A stretch of 64,000 nt of DNA from Novosphingobium terrae (GTDB taxonomy: Bacteria; Pseudomonadota; Alphaproteobacteria; Sphingomonadales; Sphingomonadaceae). Positions 44,869 through 54,374 of the stretch are shown here, one piece after another. A model generated the notes under the pieces. That model saw nothing but the letters and a program-made list of their open reading frames with translations, did no database searches and had not been told where the DNA came from. Numbering within the stretch: the first letter of the stretch is position 1; the number at the start of each line of letters is the position of its first letter. The DNA lies in the NCBI RefSeq assembly GCF_017163935.1, contig NZ_JABVZR010000002.1:2356001-2420000 (forward strand), in the 5' to 3' direction. The translations under genes and the position numbers were made by a program.

Positions 44869-45765
44869 CTAGCGCTCTCCGGCGATGGCCTGCATTGCTT
44901 TGGGAAACTCGATCTTGAGATAATCGAGCGCCCCGCGAATTTTCGGCGAAAGATGGCGCCTTTGCGGATAGACGGCCCAGATCGGTTCCTCATCGGCCTG
45001 CCAATCGGGCAGAAGTGGACGCAAGGCGCCGCTGCGCAGATGCTTGTTGACGTAGAATTCGGGCAGTTGGCAAATGCCCATGCCCGCCAGGCAGGCCTCC
45101 AGTACCGCATGACCACTGTTGCAGCGAAACCGGCTGGAGGGGCGCAACTGGATCGCCTCGCCACCTTGCTTGAAATGCCAGATGGTGCTGGTGCCGATCA
45201 GGCATTCATGGTTGGTCAGATCCTCGGCGGTTCCGGGCGTGCCGTTGCTTTCCAGATAGGCCGGCGCCGCGCAGGTCACAAAAGCGCGCGAGGCGATGCG
45301 GGTGCTGATCAGACGGGAATCCCGCAGATCGCCGGTGCGGATCGCCAGATCATAGCCCTCACCCACCAGATCGACGAGCCGGTTGGTCAGATCGATGACC
45401 ATGGTGATCCGGGGATGCTGCAGCGCGAAACGGCGCATGATCGGGGCCAGCACCTGCTCGCCCATCGCCATGGAGCAGGTGATGCGCAATTCGCCTTGGG
45501 GTTCGCTGCGGTCGGTGATGAGGGCGAGGGCATCGTCGCGGTCCTCGATCAGGCGCAGGCAATGTTCCAGAAAGGTGCGTCCGGTGTCGGTCAGCTTCAC
45601 CACCCGCGTGGTGCGATGCAGCAACTGGACTTGAAGCCGCTGCTCCAGCGCCATCACCGCGCGGCTGATATGGGTCAGCGAGGTGCCGAGCATCTCTGCT
45701 GCTCTGGTGAAGGAGCCGCCTTTGGCGACCGCCACAAACTCCTCGATCCCGTCCCAGTCTGACAT
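44869..45765 (-). CDS. LysR-family transcriptional regulator
   Basis: 298 residues. The start DWDGIEEFVAVAKGGSFTRA with SLTHISRAVMALEQRL is the LysR winged helix of the CrgA-like group; the effector domain follows (GELRITCSMAMGEQVLAPI, GYDLAIRTGDLRDSRL). It is divergent from the formaldehyde dehydrogenase gene (198 bases between starts) and lies upstream of the Tat protein and TonB receptor genes, so either set may be its target. Confidence 0.92.
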   Translation of the reverse strand: MSDWDGIEEFVAVAKGGSFTRAAEMLGTSLTHISRAVMALEQRLQVQLLHRTTRVVKLTDTGRTFLEHCLRLIEDRDDALALITDRSEPQGELRITCSMAMGEQVLAPIMRRFALQHPRITMVIDLTNRLVDLVGEGYDLAIRTGDLRDSRLISTRIASRAFVTCAAPAYLESNGTPGTAEDLTNHECLIGTSTIWHFKQGGEAIQLRPSSRFRCNSGHAVLEACLAGMGICQLPEFYVNKHLRSGALRPLLPDWQADEEPIWAVYPQRRHLSPKIRGALDYLKIEFPKAMQAIAGER

Positions 45766-45962
45766 TTATTATCCCAAATATGGTATAATGATTTCCAAAT
45801 ATCGGTCTTTATCACAAGGCGCGGCTTTGGGTAGAGCTTCAGGATCAGAACAATCGGCAAGGGCAGCATGGCCGGATCGTGCCGCGCCGGGGGCCGCCAT
45901 ATGGCGGGTTTCGCACTGCCCTGAAACGCCGAAATGCATCGTGTCCGAAAGGGAAGCTTGAG

Positions 45963-47075
45963 ATGAAGACCCGCGCCGCCGTCGCCTTTGCGCCCAAGAC
46001 TCCGCTGGAGATCGTGGAAGTCGATCTGGAAGGCCCCAAGGCGGGCGAAGTGCTGGTCGAGATCATGGCGACGGGCATCTGCCACACCGATGCCTACACG
46101 CTGGACGGCTTCGATTCCGAGGGCATCTTCCCCTCGATCCTCGGCCATGAGGGCGCAGGGATTGTGCGCGAGGTTGGCCCGGGCGTCACCTATGTGAAGC
46201 CCGGCGACCATGTGATCCCGCTCTACACGCCCGAATGCCGCCAGTGCAAAAGCTGCCTCTCGGGCAAGACCAACCTCTGCACCGCGATCCGCGCCACGCA
46301 GGGCAAGGGCTTGATGCCCGACGGCACCACGCGCTTTTCTTACAAGGGCCAGCCGATCTTCCACTATATGGGCTGCTCGACCTTCAGCAACTTCACCGTG
46401 CTGCCAGAGATCGCCGTGGCCAAGATCCGTGAGGATGCGCCGTTCCAGTCCAGCTGCTACATCGGCTGCGGCGTCACCACGGGCGTGGGCGCGGTGGTGA
46501 ACACCGCCAAGGTGCAGGTGGGCGACAATGTGGTGATCTTTGGTCTGGGCGGCATTGGTCTGAACGTTATTCAGGGCGCGCGTCTGGCAGGGGCCAACAA
46601 GATCATCGGCGTCGATATCAACCCCGACCGCGAGGAATGGGGCCGCCGCTTCGGCATGACCGATTTCCTCAACACCAAGGGCATGAGCCGCGAGGACATT
46701 GTCGCGAAAATCGTGCTGATGACCGATGGCGGCGCCGATTACACCTTCGACGCCACCGGCAACACCGAGGTGATGCGCACCGCTCTGGAAGCCTGTCACC
46801 GCGGTTGGGGCACCAGCATCATCATCGGCGTGGCCGAGGCTGGCAAGACCATCGAAACCCGCCCCTTCCAGCTGGTCACGGGTCGCAACTGGCGCGGCAC
46901 GGCCTTTGGCGGGGCCAAGGGCCGCACCGATGTGCCCAAGATCGTCGACATGTACATGACCGGCAAGATCGAGATCGACCCGATGATCACCCATGTCATG
47001 GGGCTGGAAGAGATCAACGATGCCTTCACCCTGATGCATGAGGGTAAAAGCATCCGCAGCGTCGTGGTGTTCTGA
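45963..47075 (+). CDS. frmA: S-(hydroxymethyl)glutathione dehydrogenase (class III alcohol dehydrogenase)
   Basis: 370 residues from the ATG at 45963. The catalytic zinc site is in [14 protein letters not shown] (Cys) and GHEGAG (His, Glu); the structural zinc Cys cluster is [15 protein letters not shown]. The NAD fold shows [19 protein letters not shown]. It oxidises the spontaneous glutathione-formaldehyde adduct to S-formylglutathione. The hydrolase for that product is three genes on, and the next gene starts at its stop codon, so this is a formaldehyde detoxification operon. Confidence 0.96.
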   Translation: MKTRAAVAFAPKTPLEIVEVDLEGPKAGEVLVEIMATGICHTDAYTLDGFDSEGIFPSILGHEGAGIVREVGPGVTYVKPGDHVIPLYTPECRQCKSCLSGKTNLCTAIRATQGKGLMPDGTTRFSYKGQPIFHYMGCSTFSNFTVLPEIAVAKIREDAPFQSSCYIGCGVTTGVGAVVNTAKVQVGDNVVIFGLGGIGLNVIQGARLAGANKIIGVDINPDREEWGRRFGMTDFLNTKGMSREDIVAKIVLMTDGGADYTFDATGNTEVMRTALEACHRGWGTSIIIGVAEAGKTIETRPFQLVTGRNWRGTAFGGAKGRTDVPKIVDMYMTGKIEIDPMITHVMGLEEINDAFTLMHEGKSIRSVVVF

Positions 47076-47476
47076 TGAGCGCAATCGCCCTGCTGGAGCG
47101 TTATTACGCCGCCTTCAACGCCGGAGACAGGCCCGCCATGCTGGCCTGCCTTACCGACGATGTGGCGCATGACATCAACCAGGGCGAACGCCAGACGGGC
47201 AAGGCGGCCTTCACCGCCTTCCTCGCCCATATGGACCGCTGCTACGCCGAGCAGCTGAGCGATATCACCCTGATGGCCCATACCGATGGCACGCGGGCGG
47301 CAGCGGAATTCACCGTCCACGGCCAGTATCTCGCCACAGACGAAGGCCTGCCCGAGGCCACCGGTCAGCGCTACGTCCTGCCCGCCGGGGCCTTCTTCAC
47401 CCTGCGCGATGGGCTGATCTGCCGCATCAGCGTCTATTACAATCTGCCCGAATGGACCCGGCAGGTCAGCCTCTGA
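47075..47476 (+). CDS. SnoaL/NTF2-like protein
   Basis: 133 residues, starting in the TGATG overlap with frmA. The cone-shaped NTF2-like fold is indicated by ALLERYYAAFNAGDRPAMLACL at the start, then DDVAHDINQGERQTGKAAF and a final strand GLICRISVYYNLPEW. Such proteins can be enzymes on ring or keto substrates or simple binding proteins. Its place between the two formaldehyde enzymes suggests a role in the same pathway, but the reaction is unknown. Confidence 0.85.
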   Translation: MSAIALLERYYAAFNAGDRPAMLACLTDDVAHDINQGERQTGKAAFTAFLAHMDRCYAEQLSDITLMAHTDGTRAAAEFTVHGQYLATDEGLPEATGQRYVLPAGAFFTLRDGLICRISVYYNLPEWTRQVSL

Positions 47477-47538
47477 TCCTGCATAACGATAACCTTGCCG
47501 AGCGGGTCAATGCCGCTCGCTGACGATGGAGAGTGACG

Positions 47539-47940
47539 ATGTCAGTGATTTCTGGTGACGGCGTTTTCAGCCATGTGTTCATCGGCGCCGCCGATCTCGA
47601 AGCCTCGACGCGCTTTTACGATGACGTGCTGGGCGCTCTGGGCGTGAAGAACCTCGGCCCCTTCGGCAGCGGCTGGGTGCTGTATGGTAAGGACAAGCCT
47701 GCCTTTATCGTCGCCAGGCCCGGCAATGGTGAAGCGCCCTCCGGCAATGGCGTGACCATCGGTTTTGCCGCTGCCACGCCGGCGCAGGTCGATGCCTTCC
47801 ATGCCGCGGGCCTTGCCGCAGGCGGCAGTGATGAGGGCGCTCCGGGGGAGCGCGGCCATCTGCCCGGCGCCTATGCCGCCTATCTGCGCGATCCGGCGGG
47901 CAACAAGCTGTGCTCCTACGCCTTCACCGGCGGGAACTGA
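47539..47940 (+). CDS. VOC-family (glyoxalase/bleomycin-resistance fold) protein
   Basis: 133 residues from the ATG at 47539, with GGAG at 47528-47531. The VOC units are SHVFIGAADLEASTRFYDDV and AYLRDPAGNKLCSYAF. The last position where Glu usually binds the metal is Cys/Ser here (NKLCSYAF), so metal chemistry is doubtful. Similar genes often sit in glutathione-formaldehyde operons. It is nine bases upstream of the S-formylglutathione hydrolase gene. Confidence 0.83.
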   Translation: MSVISGDGVFSHVFIGAADLEASTRFYDDVLGALGVKNLGPFGSGWVLYGKDKPAFIVARPGNGEAPSGNGVTIGFAAATPAQVDAFHAAGLAAGGSDEGAPGERGHLPGAYAAYLRDPAGNKLCSYAFTGGN

Positions 47941-47948
47941 CCCTCGGC

Positions 47949-48785
47949 ATGGAACAGGTCAGCCTCAATCAGGCCTTTGGTGGCGCTCAAGGCGTCTATC
48001 GCCATGCCTCTGCCGTGTGCGGCGTGGACATGACCTTTTCGGTCTATGTCCCGCCCCATGCGCAAGGGGCGCGGCTACCGGTGGTGTGGTATCTTTCGGG
48101 GCTGACCTGCACCCATGCCAATGTCACCGAAAAGGGCGAGTTCCGGCGTGCATGCGCTGAACTCGGCCTGATCTTCGTGGCGCCGGACACCTCGCCGCGT
48201 GGCGAAGATGTGGCTGACGATCCGCAAGGCGCCTATGATTTCGGTCTGGGCGCGGGCTTCTATGTCGATGCCACACAGGCGCCCTTCGACAAGCATTACC
48301 GCATGGGAAGCTATATCACGCAGGAGCTGCCCGGCCTGATTGCCGAGCATTTTCCGGCAGATATGGAGCGCCAGTCGATCATGGGGCATAGCATGGGCGG
48401 CCATGGCGCGCTGACCATCGGCCTGACCCACCCCGAGCGTTTCAAGGCGGTCTCGGCCTTTGCGCCCATCGTGGCGCCATCGCAGGTGCCCTGGGGGCAC
48501 AAGGCGCTGGGCGGCTATCTGGGGCAGGACCGCGCAGCATGGCGCCGCCACGATGCGGTCGCGCTGATCGAGGATGGTGCGCGCCTGCCCGATCTGCTGG
48601 TCGATCAGGGCGAGGCCGACCAGTTTCTGGCCGAGCAGCTCCGCACCGATCTGCTGCGCGATGTCTGCGCCCGTACCGGGCAGCAGGCCACCATCCGCAT
48701 GCAGCCGGGCTATGACCATTCCTACTATTTCATCGCGAGCTTTATGGCCGATCATCTCGCCTGGCACGCCGAACGCATGCGCTGA
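47949..48785 (+). CDS. fghA: S-formylglutathione hydrolase
   Basis: 278 residues, an esterase-D-type alpha/beta hydrolase. The nucleophile elbow GHSMGGHGAL, the LSGLTCTHANVTEKGEF segment, the VAPDTSPRGEDVADDP loop and the catalytic His in QPGYDHSYYFI are all standard for this enzyme. It releases formate and glutathione from S-formylglutathione, completing formaldehyde oxidation begun by FrmA. Confidence 0.95.
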   Translation: MEQVSLNQAFGGAQGVYRHASAVCGVDMTFSVYVPPHAQGARLPVVWYLSGLTCTHANVTEKGEFRRACAELGLIFVAPDTSPRGEDVADDPQGAYDFGLGAGFYVDATQAPFDKHYRMGSYITQELPGLIAEHFPADMERQSIMGHSMGGHGALTIGLTHPERFKAVSAFAPIVAPSQVPWGHKALGGYLGQDRAAWRRHDAVALIEDGARLPDLLVDQGEADQFLAEQLRTDLLRDVCARTGQQATIRMQPGYDHSYYFIASFMADHLAWHAERMR

Positions 48786-48797
48786 CAGAGGCAGATT

Positions 48798-49115
48798 ATG
48801 GCCAATCTCTATGTGATCGATCTCAATGGCGTGGAAACGCAGATCAAGGCAGCCCCCGGCATCACCCTGATGGAGGCGCTGCGCGATCATGGTTTCGATG
48901 ATCTGCTGGCATTGTGCGGGGGCTGCTGCTCCTGTGCCACCTGCCATGTCTATGTGGAAGCTGGCCCGGAGAGCATGAAGACCCCCGCCAGCCCGGATGA
49001 AGAGGATTTGCTCGACAGTTCGCTTCACCGTCAGAACCATTCGCGACTGTCCTGCCAGATCGCCATCACGCAGGATCTCGATGCCATTCGGGTCCGGCTT
49101 GCACCGACCGATTGA
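48798..49115 (+). CDS. [2Fe-2S] ferredoxin, adrenodoxin/putidaredoxin type
   Basis: 105 residues, the same length as the ferredoxin at 21.8 kb and very similar in the cluster region. Ligands are C40, C46, C49 and C86. Two extra Cys (C43 and C44) occur in the loop CGGCCSCATCHVYV. It starts 12 bases after the formylglutathione hydrolase gene and is followed by its reductase. It should feed electrons to an oxygenase, probably a demethylase that makes formaldehyde, which is not encoded nearby. Confidence 0.93.
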   Translation: MANLYVIDLNGVETQIKAAPGITLMEALRDHGFDDLLALCGGCCSCATCHVYVEAGPESMKTPASPDEEDLLDSSLHRQNHSRLSCQIAITQDLDAIRVRLAPTD

Positions 49116-49142
49116 ACGCGCCGACTGAGAGGCTGAAGACCC

Positions 49143-50372
49143 ATGGTGCAATGCTATGATGTGATCATTGTTGGCGGCGGTCACGGCGGCGCGCATACGG
49201 CCATCGCCTTGCGGCAGCATGGTTTTACCGGTTCGATCGCGATCGTCGGGGATGAGGCCGAACTGCCCTATGAAAGGCCGCCGCTCTCCAAGGAGTATTT
49301 CTCGGGCGAGAAGGTGCGGGAGCGGCTGTTTATCCGCCCGGAAGCCTTCTGGCAGGACAAGAACATCACGCTGATCACCAGCGAAAGGGTGGTGTCGATC
49401 GATGCCGAGGCCCACAGCATCACCACCGCCGCTGGTCGCAGCTTCGGTTACGGCAGACTGGTCTGGGCCGCCGGTGGTGCGCCACGCCGCCTGCCGCTCG
49501 ACAAGGGGAATGCCGCCAATGTGCTGGCCATCCGCACGCTGGCCGATGCCGACCGGTTGAGAGAGGCCGCAGCCGCTGTCCGGCGCGTGGCGATCATCGG
49601 CGGCGGCTATATCGGGCTTGAGGCCGCCGCCGTGCTGACCAAGGCCGGCAAGCAGGTCACTCTGCTGGAGATGCAGGACCGGGTGCTGGCCCGCGCCGCC
49701 GGGGAAGCCCTGTCACGCTTTGTCGAACAGGCCCATCGGACGCATGGCGTCGATCTGCGTGTCGGCATCGCGATCGAGGCGCTGGAGGGCGATGCTCTGG
49801 TCACGGGCGTGCGGCTTGCGGGCGGCGAGGTGATCCCCTGTGATCTGCTGATCGTGGGCATCGGCATCGTGCCGGAAGTCGCGCCGCTGGAAGCGGCGGG
49901 TGCAACCGTGGGCAATGGCGTGCTGGTGGATGAGCGTTGCGCCACCAGCCTGGCTGACATTTATGCCATCGGCGATCTGGCGGCCCATGCCAACAGCTTT
50001 GCCGATGGCGCGACGGTCCGTCTGGAATCGGTGCAGAATGCGGTGGATATGGCGATGACCGTCGCCCGCACCATCGCCGGGGAAGCGGTGACCTATGCCG
50101 CTCTGCCGTGGTTCTGGTCGAACCAGTATGATCTGAAGATCCAGACCATCGGCCTGTCTTCGGGGCATGATGCCTATATCGTGCGGGGCGATCCGGCGGC
50201 GGGAAGCTTTTCCATCCTCTACACGCGGGATGGCAAGGTGATCGCGCTGGATTGCGTGAACATGGCCCGGGATTTTATTCAGGGGCGCGGCCTGATCACC
50301 TCCGGAGTCCTGGTGGCGCCTGACGTGCTGGCAGATCCTGCCGTGCCGCTCAAGACGCTGGTGCCGCAATAA
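49143..50372 (+). CDS. FAD-dependent ferredoxin reductase
   Basis: 409 residues, paralogous to the reductase at 28.6 kb. It has the FAD motif VIIVGGGHGGAHTAIAL, ELPYERPPLSKEYFSGEKV, the NAD motif VAIIGGGYIGLEAAAVL, IYAIGDLAAHAN and PWFWSNQYDLKIQTIGL. It should reduce the ferredoxin just upstream with NADH. A strong hairpin follows five bases after the stop, so this is the last gene of the formaldehyde/ferredoxin operon. Confidence 0.94.
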   Translation: MVQCYDVIIVGGGHGGAHTAIALRQHGFTGSIAIVGDEAELPYERPPLSKEYFSGEKVRERLFIRPEAFWQDKNITLITSERVVSIDAEAHSITTAAGRSFGYGRLVWAAGGAPRRLPLDKGNAANVLAIRTLADADRLREAAAAVRRVAIIGGGYIGLEAAAVLTKAGKQVTLLEMQDRVLARAAGEALSRFVEQAHRTHGVDLRVGIAIEALEGDALVTGVRLAGGEVIPCDLLIVGIGIVPEVAPLEAAGATVGNGVLVDERCATSLADIYAIGDLAAHANSFADGATVRLESVQNAVDMAMTVARTIAGEAVTYAALPWFWSNQYDLKIQTIGLSSGHDAYIVRGDPAAGSFSILYTRDGKVIALDCVNMARDFIQGRGLITSGVLVAPDVLADPAVPLKTLVPQ

Positions 50373-50376
50373 GGTG

Positions 50377-50410
50377 CCCCTCCCCGCCCGAAGATCCGGG
50401 CGGGGAGGGG
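50377..50410. terminator. bidirectional hairpin terminator
   Basis: CCCCTCCCCGCCCG (50377-50390) pairs perfectly with CGGGCGGGGAGGGG (50397-50410) around a six-base loop. It lies in the 45-base gap between the convergent reductase and TonB-receptor genes. There is no long T run. Confidence 0.8.
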
Positions 50411-50417
50411 CCTCCCA

Positions 50418-53399
50418 TCAGAATTCGGCGCTGAAGCCGAAGGTGAAGGTGCGACCGCTGGTGGTATAGACCTCGGTACGGGCCGGGCCCACCGACTGGA
50501 CGATCGGCTGATTGGTCAGGTTGATGCCTTCGGCGATCAGACGGACGCCGGGGCGGACGTTGATATGCGCCTGAAAGTCCACATTGTGGCTGCCCTCGAT
50601 GGCGTCGCCCGAATTGTCGATGGCGGTGCCCGCGCCGATCAGATAGCGGCTGCGATAGGCGTCCGAAATGCGCGCGCCCCACAGCTTGTTCTCGTAATAG
50701 AGCGTCACATTGGCGGCCCATTTCGAGAGATTGGGCAACTGGATGATCTTGGGCACATTGCTGTAATAGGCGGTCTGGTGCCCATCGAACCAGGTGCCGT
50801 TGGCCACCACGCCCAGATGCTTGAGCGGCCCCGGCAGGAAGGTGAAATCATGCTGGAAGGCCGCTTCCAGCCCCTTGATGTTGGCGCCCGCGCCATTGAC
50901 CGGCTGGCTGACGTCGAACAGCGTGTTGGCATCCTCACCCTGGATCAGCAGCGAGAGCGGCAGACCCGTCTGGCCATAGGGGATCTGCGTTGTGGCCGAG
51001 GAGATGAAGCTGTCCATATGCTTGTAGAAGAAGCCCAGCGAGGCGATGCCGCTCTGGTCCATGTAATATTCGACCGATCCTTCCACCGAGGTCGCCTTAT
51101 AGGGCTGGAGGAAAGGATTGCCGAAGCTGGCACTGCCGCCATTAGGGCGGGTGGTGATCGAACCTGCCGCCGCCAGATCGCCCAGCGCGGGGCGGTTGAC
51201 ATTGCGGCTGGCGCTCAGGCGCAGGATCAGCGCCTTGGTCACATCCAGCGCGATGTTGGCGGCGGGCAGCCAGCCATTGCTGTTGTTCTTGATCGACACG
51301 GGCACCAGACCGCCGGTGGTGGCCAGATGGCCCGAGGATGTCAGATCGGTGGAGTAATAGCGTACACCCGCATTGGCGCGCAGCCGCATGCCGCCCAGCA
51401 TCGTATCGAGATCGGCCTGGATGAAACCGGCCCAGGTCTTTTCATCGACGCGATAGTCGCTGCCCGCCTGCAGATATGAGGCGTTCAGATCACGCGGATC
51501 GCCGATGTAATTGTAAACGCCATCCACATTGCCGACGATATATTGCAGCAACGTCTGAGGGGCGACGGTCTGCTTCAAATTGTTGGGAATGGCCACATCG
51601 GCGGGCACATTGTGGAAGACCTTGTTGTTGTACTGATAGCCGCTGTTGGTGAAATGCTTGAATTCGCCACCTGCCTTGAAGGTCAGCGTGTCGGTCAGTT
51701 TGTAAGCACCGTCCAGCTTGCCATTGGCATATTTGTTGGTGATGGCGTTTTCCTGCGTGTCCAGCCGCTGCAGCGCCCAATTGTTGGGATCGGTCAGATC
51801 CTTGCCATAGGTGTTGACGGGGATCGCCGGGCGGTCATCGAAGCTGAAGGCGGTGTTCTTCAGCTCCATGAACACCTTGTCGAACACCGGCTGGGCGAAA
51901 TCCGATTCCTCATAGCCGCCCAGCGCGTTGACGGTCAGGCGGTCGGTGACGTTCCAGCTGAGATTGGCCACGCCCTGATAGAAATTGGTGTGGTTCTCGA
52001 TGGTGTGATGCTCGGAACGCTGGTCGATCCCGGTGTAGCTGGCGGCGCGCAGCGTGTTGGTGCCGTCCACCACCGCGCTCTGGATCACCTGTGTGCCGCC
52101 GATGGGGCTGCCGGTCAGCGCATTGGTGCCCGCGCTGGCGATGGCATAGTCGTCGCGGTGGTCCCACAGACGCCCGTAAAGGAAATCGACGTCGAGCTTG
52201 AAATCCTTGCCGGGGTGATATTGCAGCGAGGAGGTGATGCCCAGGCGCTTGCGATCCGTGTACCAGCTGGAAGGCGATTCCGCCGTCGGAGCCCAGACGC
52301 CGTTGAGCAGCGCACTGCGCGTGGCGGCATCGATGTTCGGGCCGATGTTGGCGGCGTTGTATTTCGTCAGGCCCCAGCCCCAGTTGCGATAGCCGAACTC
52401 ATTGCTGCGGATCTGGCTATAGGCCACCGAAACCAGCGCGGCCAGATCGCCCCAGCGATGCGAGGCGAGGCCCACCACGCGCGGCGTAACGCCGGTGGTG
52501 TTGGTGTTGGTCTGCCCCTTGGCCGAGATGATGAACTTGTCACCCACATCGAAGGGCTTGGCGCTGGTCAGCTGGACGGTGCCCGCGATGCCGCCTTCAT
52601 CCTGTTCGGCCGAAAAGCTCTTCTGCACCGAGACCCGGCTGAACAGTTCCGAGGCGAAAAGGCTGTAATCGAAGGAGCGCGAACGGCTGACGCCGCCGCG
52701 ATTGTCCATGCCCGAGGCGGTGTTGCCCAGCACCTCCATGCCGTTGAGCTGGGTGCGGGTGAAATCGGCGCCAAGGCCGCGCAGGGCGATCTGGCGGCCT
52801 TCGCCGCTGTCACGCGTGATGGTGATGCCCGCCACGCGCTGCAGCGATTCCGCAAGATTGAGATCGGGAAAGGCGGCAATGTCGGAGGCGACGATATCGT
52901 CCTCGGCGCCCACGGCGTGGCGCTTGAAATCCTGCGCCACGGTCAGGCTGTGGCGAAAGCCGGTGACGGTGATCTGTGGCGCGGCATCGGGGTCTTCCGG
53001 TGCGGGGGCACTGGGGCTGGGCGTCTCGCTGCGCGCCGAAGCCAGCTGGACGGGGCGTGCCCGTGTCACCGCAACCGGCGCGGGCTTGAGCACCGCGACG
53101 CCGTTCTGGAAGCTGGCGGTCAGCCCCGTGCCGCGCAGCAGCTGATCGAGCGCCTCACGCGCCGGAAAGGTGCCGCGCAGCCCCGCTGTGCGGCGGCCAT
53201 TGATGGCCTTGGGCGCCACCACCACCTGCAGGCCACTGGCCTGCGAGAATTGCGAAATGGCGCTGCGCAGATCGCCCGAGGCGATATCGTAACGCATCTG
53301 GCCCGCGACATTGCTCTGTGCAGCGCTGGCCTGTGCGCCGCCCGACATGCCGAGCACCGCCGCGAGAGCCAGCAACGAAATTCCCCTGTTGCTCATCAT
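50418..53399 (-). CDS. TonB-dependent receptor with N-terminal STN domain (FecA-like transducer)
   Basis: 993 residues. A signal peptide (ending near GAQASA) is followed by an STN/secretin domain (YDIASGDLRSAISQFSQASG, GLRGTFPAREALDQLLRGTG), which signals to FecR. Then come the TonB box region (ITVTGFRHSL), the plug (DLNLAESLQRVAGITITRD, IALRGLGADFTRTQLNGMEV) and a long barrel ending GFSAEF. The plug wording is typical of the sphingomonad/Caulobacter carbohydrate-type receptors. FecR and FecI genes lie immediately upstream on the same strand, so ligand uptake should induce its own expression. Confidence 0.94.
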   Translation of the reverse strand: MMSNRGISLLALAAVLGMSGGAQASAAQSNVAGQMRYDIASGDLRSAISQFSQASGLQVVVAPKAINGRRTAGLRGTFPAREALDQLLRGTGLTASFQNGVAVLKPAPVAVTRARPVQLASARSETPSPSAPAPEDPDAAPQITVTGFRHSLTVAQDFKRHAVGAEDDIVASDIAAFPDLNLAESLQRVAGITITRDSGEGRQIALRGLGADFTRTQLNGMEVLGNTASGMDNRGGVSRSRSFDYSLFASELFSRVSVQKSFSAEQDEGGIAGTVQLTSAKPFDVGDKFIISAKGQTNTNTTGVTPRVVGLASHRWGDLAALVSVAYSQIRSNEFGYRNWGWGLTKYNAANIGPNIDAATRSALLNGVWAPTAESPSSWYTDRKRLGITSSLQYHPGKDFKLDVDFLYGRLWDHRDDYAIASAGTNALTGSPIGGTQVIQSAVVDGTNTLRAASYTGIDQRSEHHTIENHTNFYQGVANLSWNVTDRLTVNALGGYEESDFAQPVFDKVFMELKNTAFSFDDRPAIPVNTYGKDLTDPNNWALQRLDTQENAITNKYANGKLDGAYKLTDTLTFKAGGEFKHFTNSGYQYNNKVFHNVPADVAIPNNLKQTVAPQTLLQYIVGNVDGVYNYIGDPRDLNASYLQAGSDYRVDEKTWAGFIQADLDTMLGGMRLRANAGVRYYSTDLTSSGHLATTGGLVPVSIKNNSNGWLPAANIALDVTKALILRLSASRNVNRPALGDLAAAGSITTRPNGGSASFGNPFLQPYKATSVEGSVEYYMDQSGIASLGFFYKHMDSFISSATTQIPYGQTGLPLSLLIQGEDANTLFDVSQPVNGAGANIKGLEAAFQHDFTFLPGPLKHLGVVANGTWFDGHQTAYYSNVPKIIQLPNLSKWAANVTLYYENKLWGARISDAYRSRYLIGAGTAIDNSGDAIEGSHNVDFQAHINVRPGVRLIAEGINLTNQPIVQSVGPARTEVYTTSGRTFTFGFSAEF

Positions 53400-53489
53400 C
53401 CTAATCCTCCGCTTCGACGCGCTTGCGTCTCGACAGGAAGACGGCGAGCTAACTCATTCCGGACAAAAGAATTTTGTTGCAAAACCGCG

Positions 53490-54374
53490 TCATCTGGATG
53501 ACGTTTTTGTGTCGCTGTCAGCCGTGGGCACAAGGCGCAGATTTTGCCCCTGATGTTCCAGCGTGAAGCCATAAACACTGCCGATGGCGCCCGGCAATTG
53601 CTCGGAACTGTCGAGCTTGAAGCGGCCCGTCAGCATCTGGTCGGCCAGCGCGGGGGGCGGCGCTGCAATCACCGTGCCGCCGCGCCGGTTCAGCGTCTCG
53701 ACCAGATCGCCCAGCCGCATCTCATCGGTGTCGAGCCAGTCCTGCCGCCAATCCTGCTGTCTGGCATCGAAGGGGGTGGGATCGCTGGCAATGCCATTGG
53801 TGAGATGCGATCGCCAGCCCGCGCGCACGGTCACGCCCTGCTTGGAGGCCTGACTGCCGAAGCGCACCGCGCCGCGATAGACCGCCAGCTTCACATCGCG
53901 ATGCGCCAGATCGATGTCGAAGGCCGTACCCAGCACCTGCGTGCGCGATCCGCCCGCCTCCACGGTGAAGGGGCGCGTGGGCTGATGGGCGATGTCGAAA
54001 TAGGCCTCGCCCTTCTGCAGCACGGCGTGGCGCTGGTCCTTGCCCAGCGTGACATCGAGGCTGGTCGCGCCATCCAGCTGCAGCGTCGAGCCATCGGCCA
54101 GATGCACGCTGAGCTTCTGCCCGCGCTGCGTTTCATAATGCTCGGTGAGGGACGCTTCGGGCGCGATCCCGCCCTGCTGCCACAGGCCGACACCCACCGC
54201 CAGGGCCAGTGCTGCTGTCACGCCGGCGGCCAGCTTGCGGCGGCGCGTTTCACGCATCGCCCGAATGTCATCGTTGGACAGCCGACCGAAGGCGGCGGCC
54301 TGAGCCAGCGCCTCGCCCAGCGCGGGATCGTCAAGCGTGGCCTCGGCGTGTTGCAGGGTGGCGCGGCGGGTCAT
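53490..54374 (-). CDS. FecR-family anti-sigma regulator
   Basis: 294 residues from the ATG at 54374, which overlaps the sigma-factor stop (ATGA). A short cytoplasmic part is followed by one membrane helix (AAGVTAALALAVGVGLW) and the periplasmic FecR domain (HLADGSTLQLDGATSLDV, GEAYFDIAHQPTRPFTVE, TQVLGTAFDIDLAHRDVKLA). It relays the signal of the STN receptor to the ECF sigma factor. Some C-terminal residues resemble an STN-interacting segment (LTGRFKLDSSEQLPGAIGSV). Confidence 0.93.
   Translation of the reverse strand: MTRRATLQHAEATLDDPALGEALAQAAAFGRLSNDDIRAMRETRRRKLAAGVTAALALAVGVGLWQQGGIAPEASLTEHYETQRGQKLSVHLADGSTLQLDGATSLDVTLGKDQRHAVLQKGEAYFDIAHQPTRPFTVEAGGSRTQVLGTAFDIDLAHRDVKLAVYRGAVRFGSQASKQGVTVRAGWRSHLTNGIASDPTPFDARQQDWRQDWLDTDEMRLGDLVETLNRRGGTVIAAPPPALADQMLTGRFKLDSSEQLPGAIGSVYGFTLEHQGQNLRLVPTADSDTKTSSR

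Noticed and set aside
45675..47084. 469-residue open frame on the minus strand
   Set aside because: It is antisense to frmA, whose zinc and NAD motifs are unmistakable.
51543..53501. 652-residue open frame on the plus strand
   Set aside because: It is antisense to the STN TonB receptor, with no recognisable domain; a shadow of codon bias.
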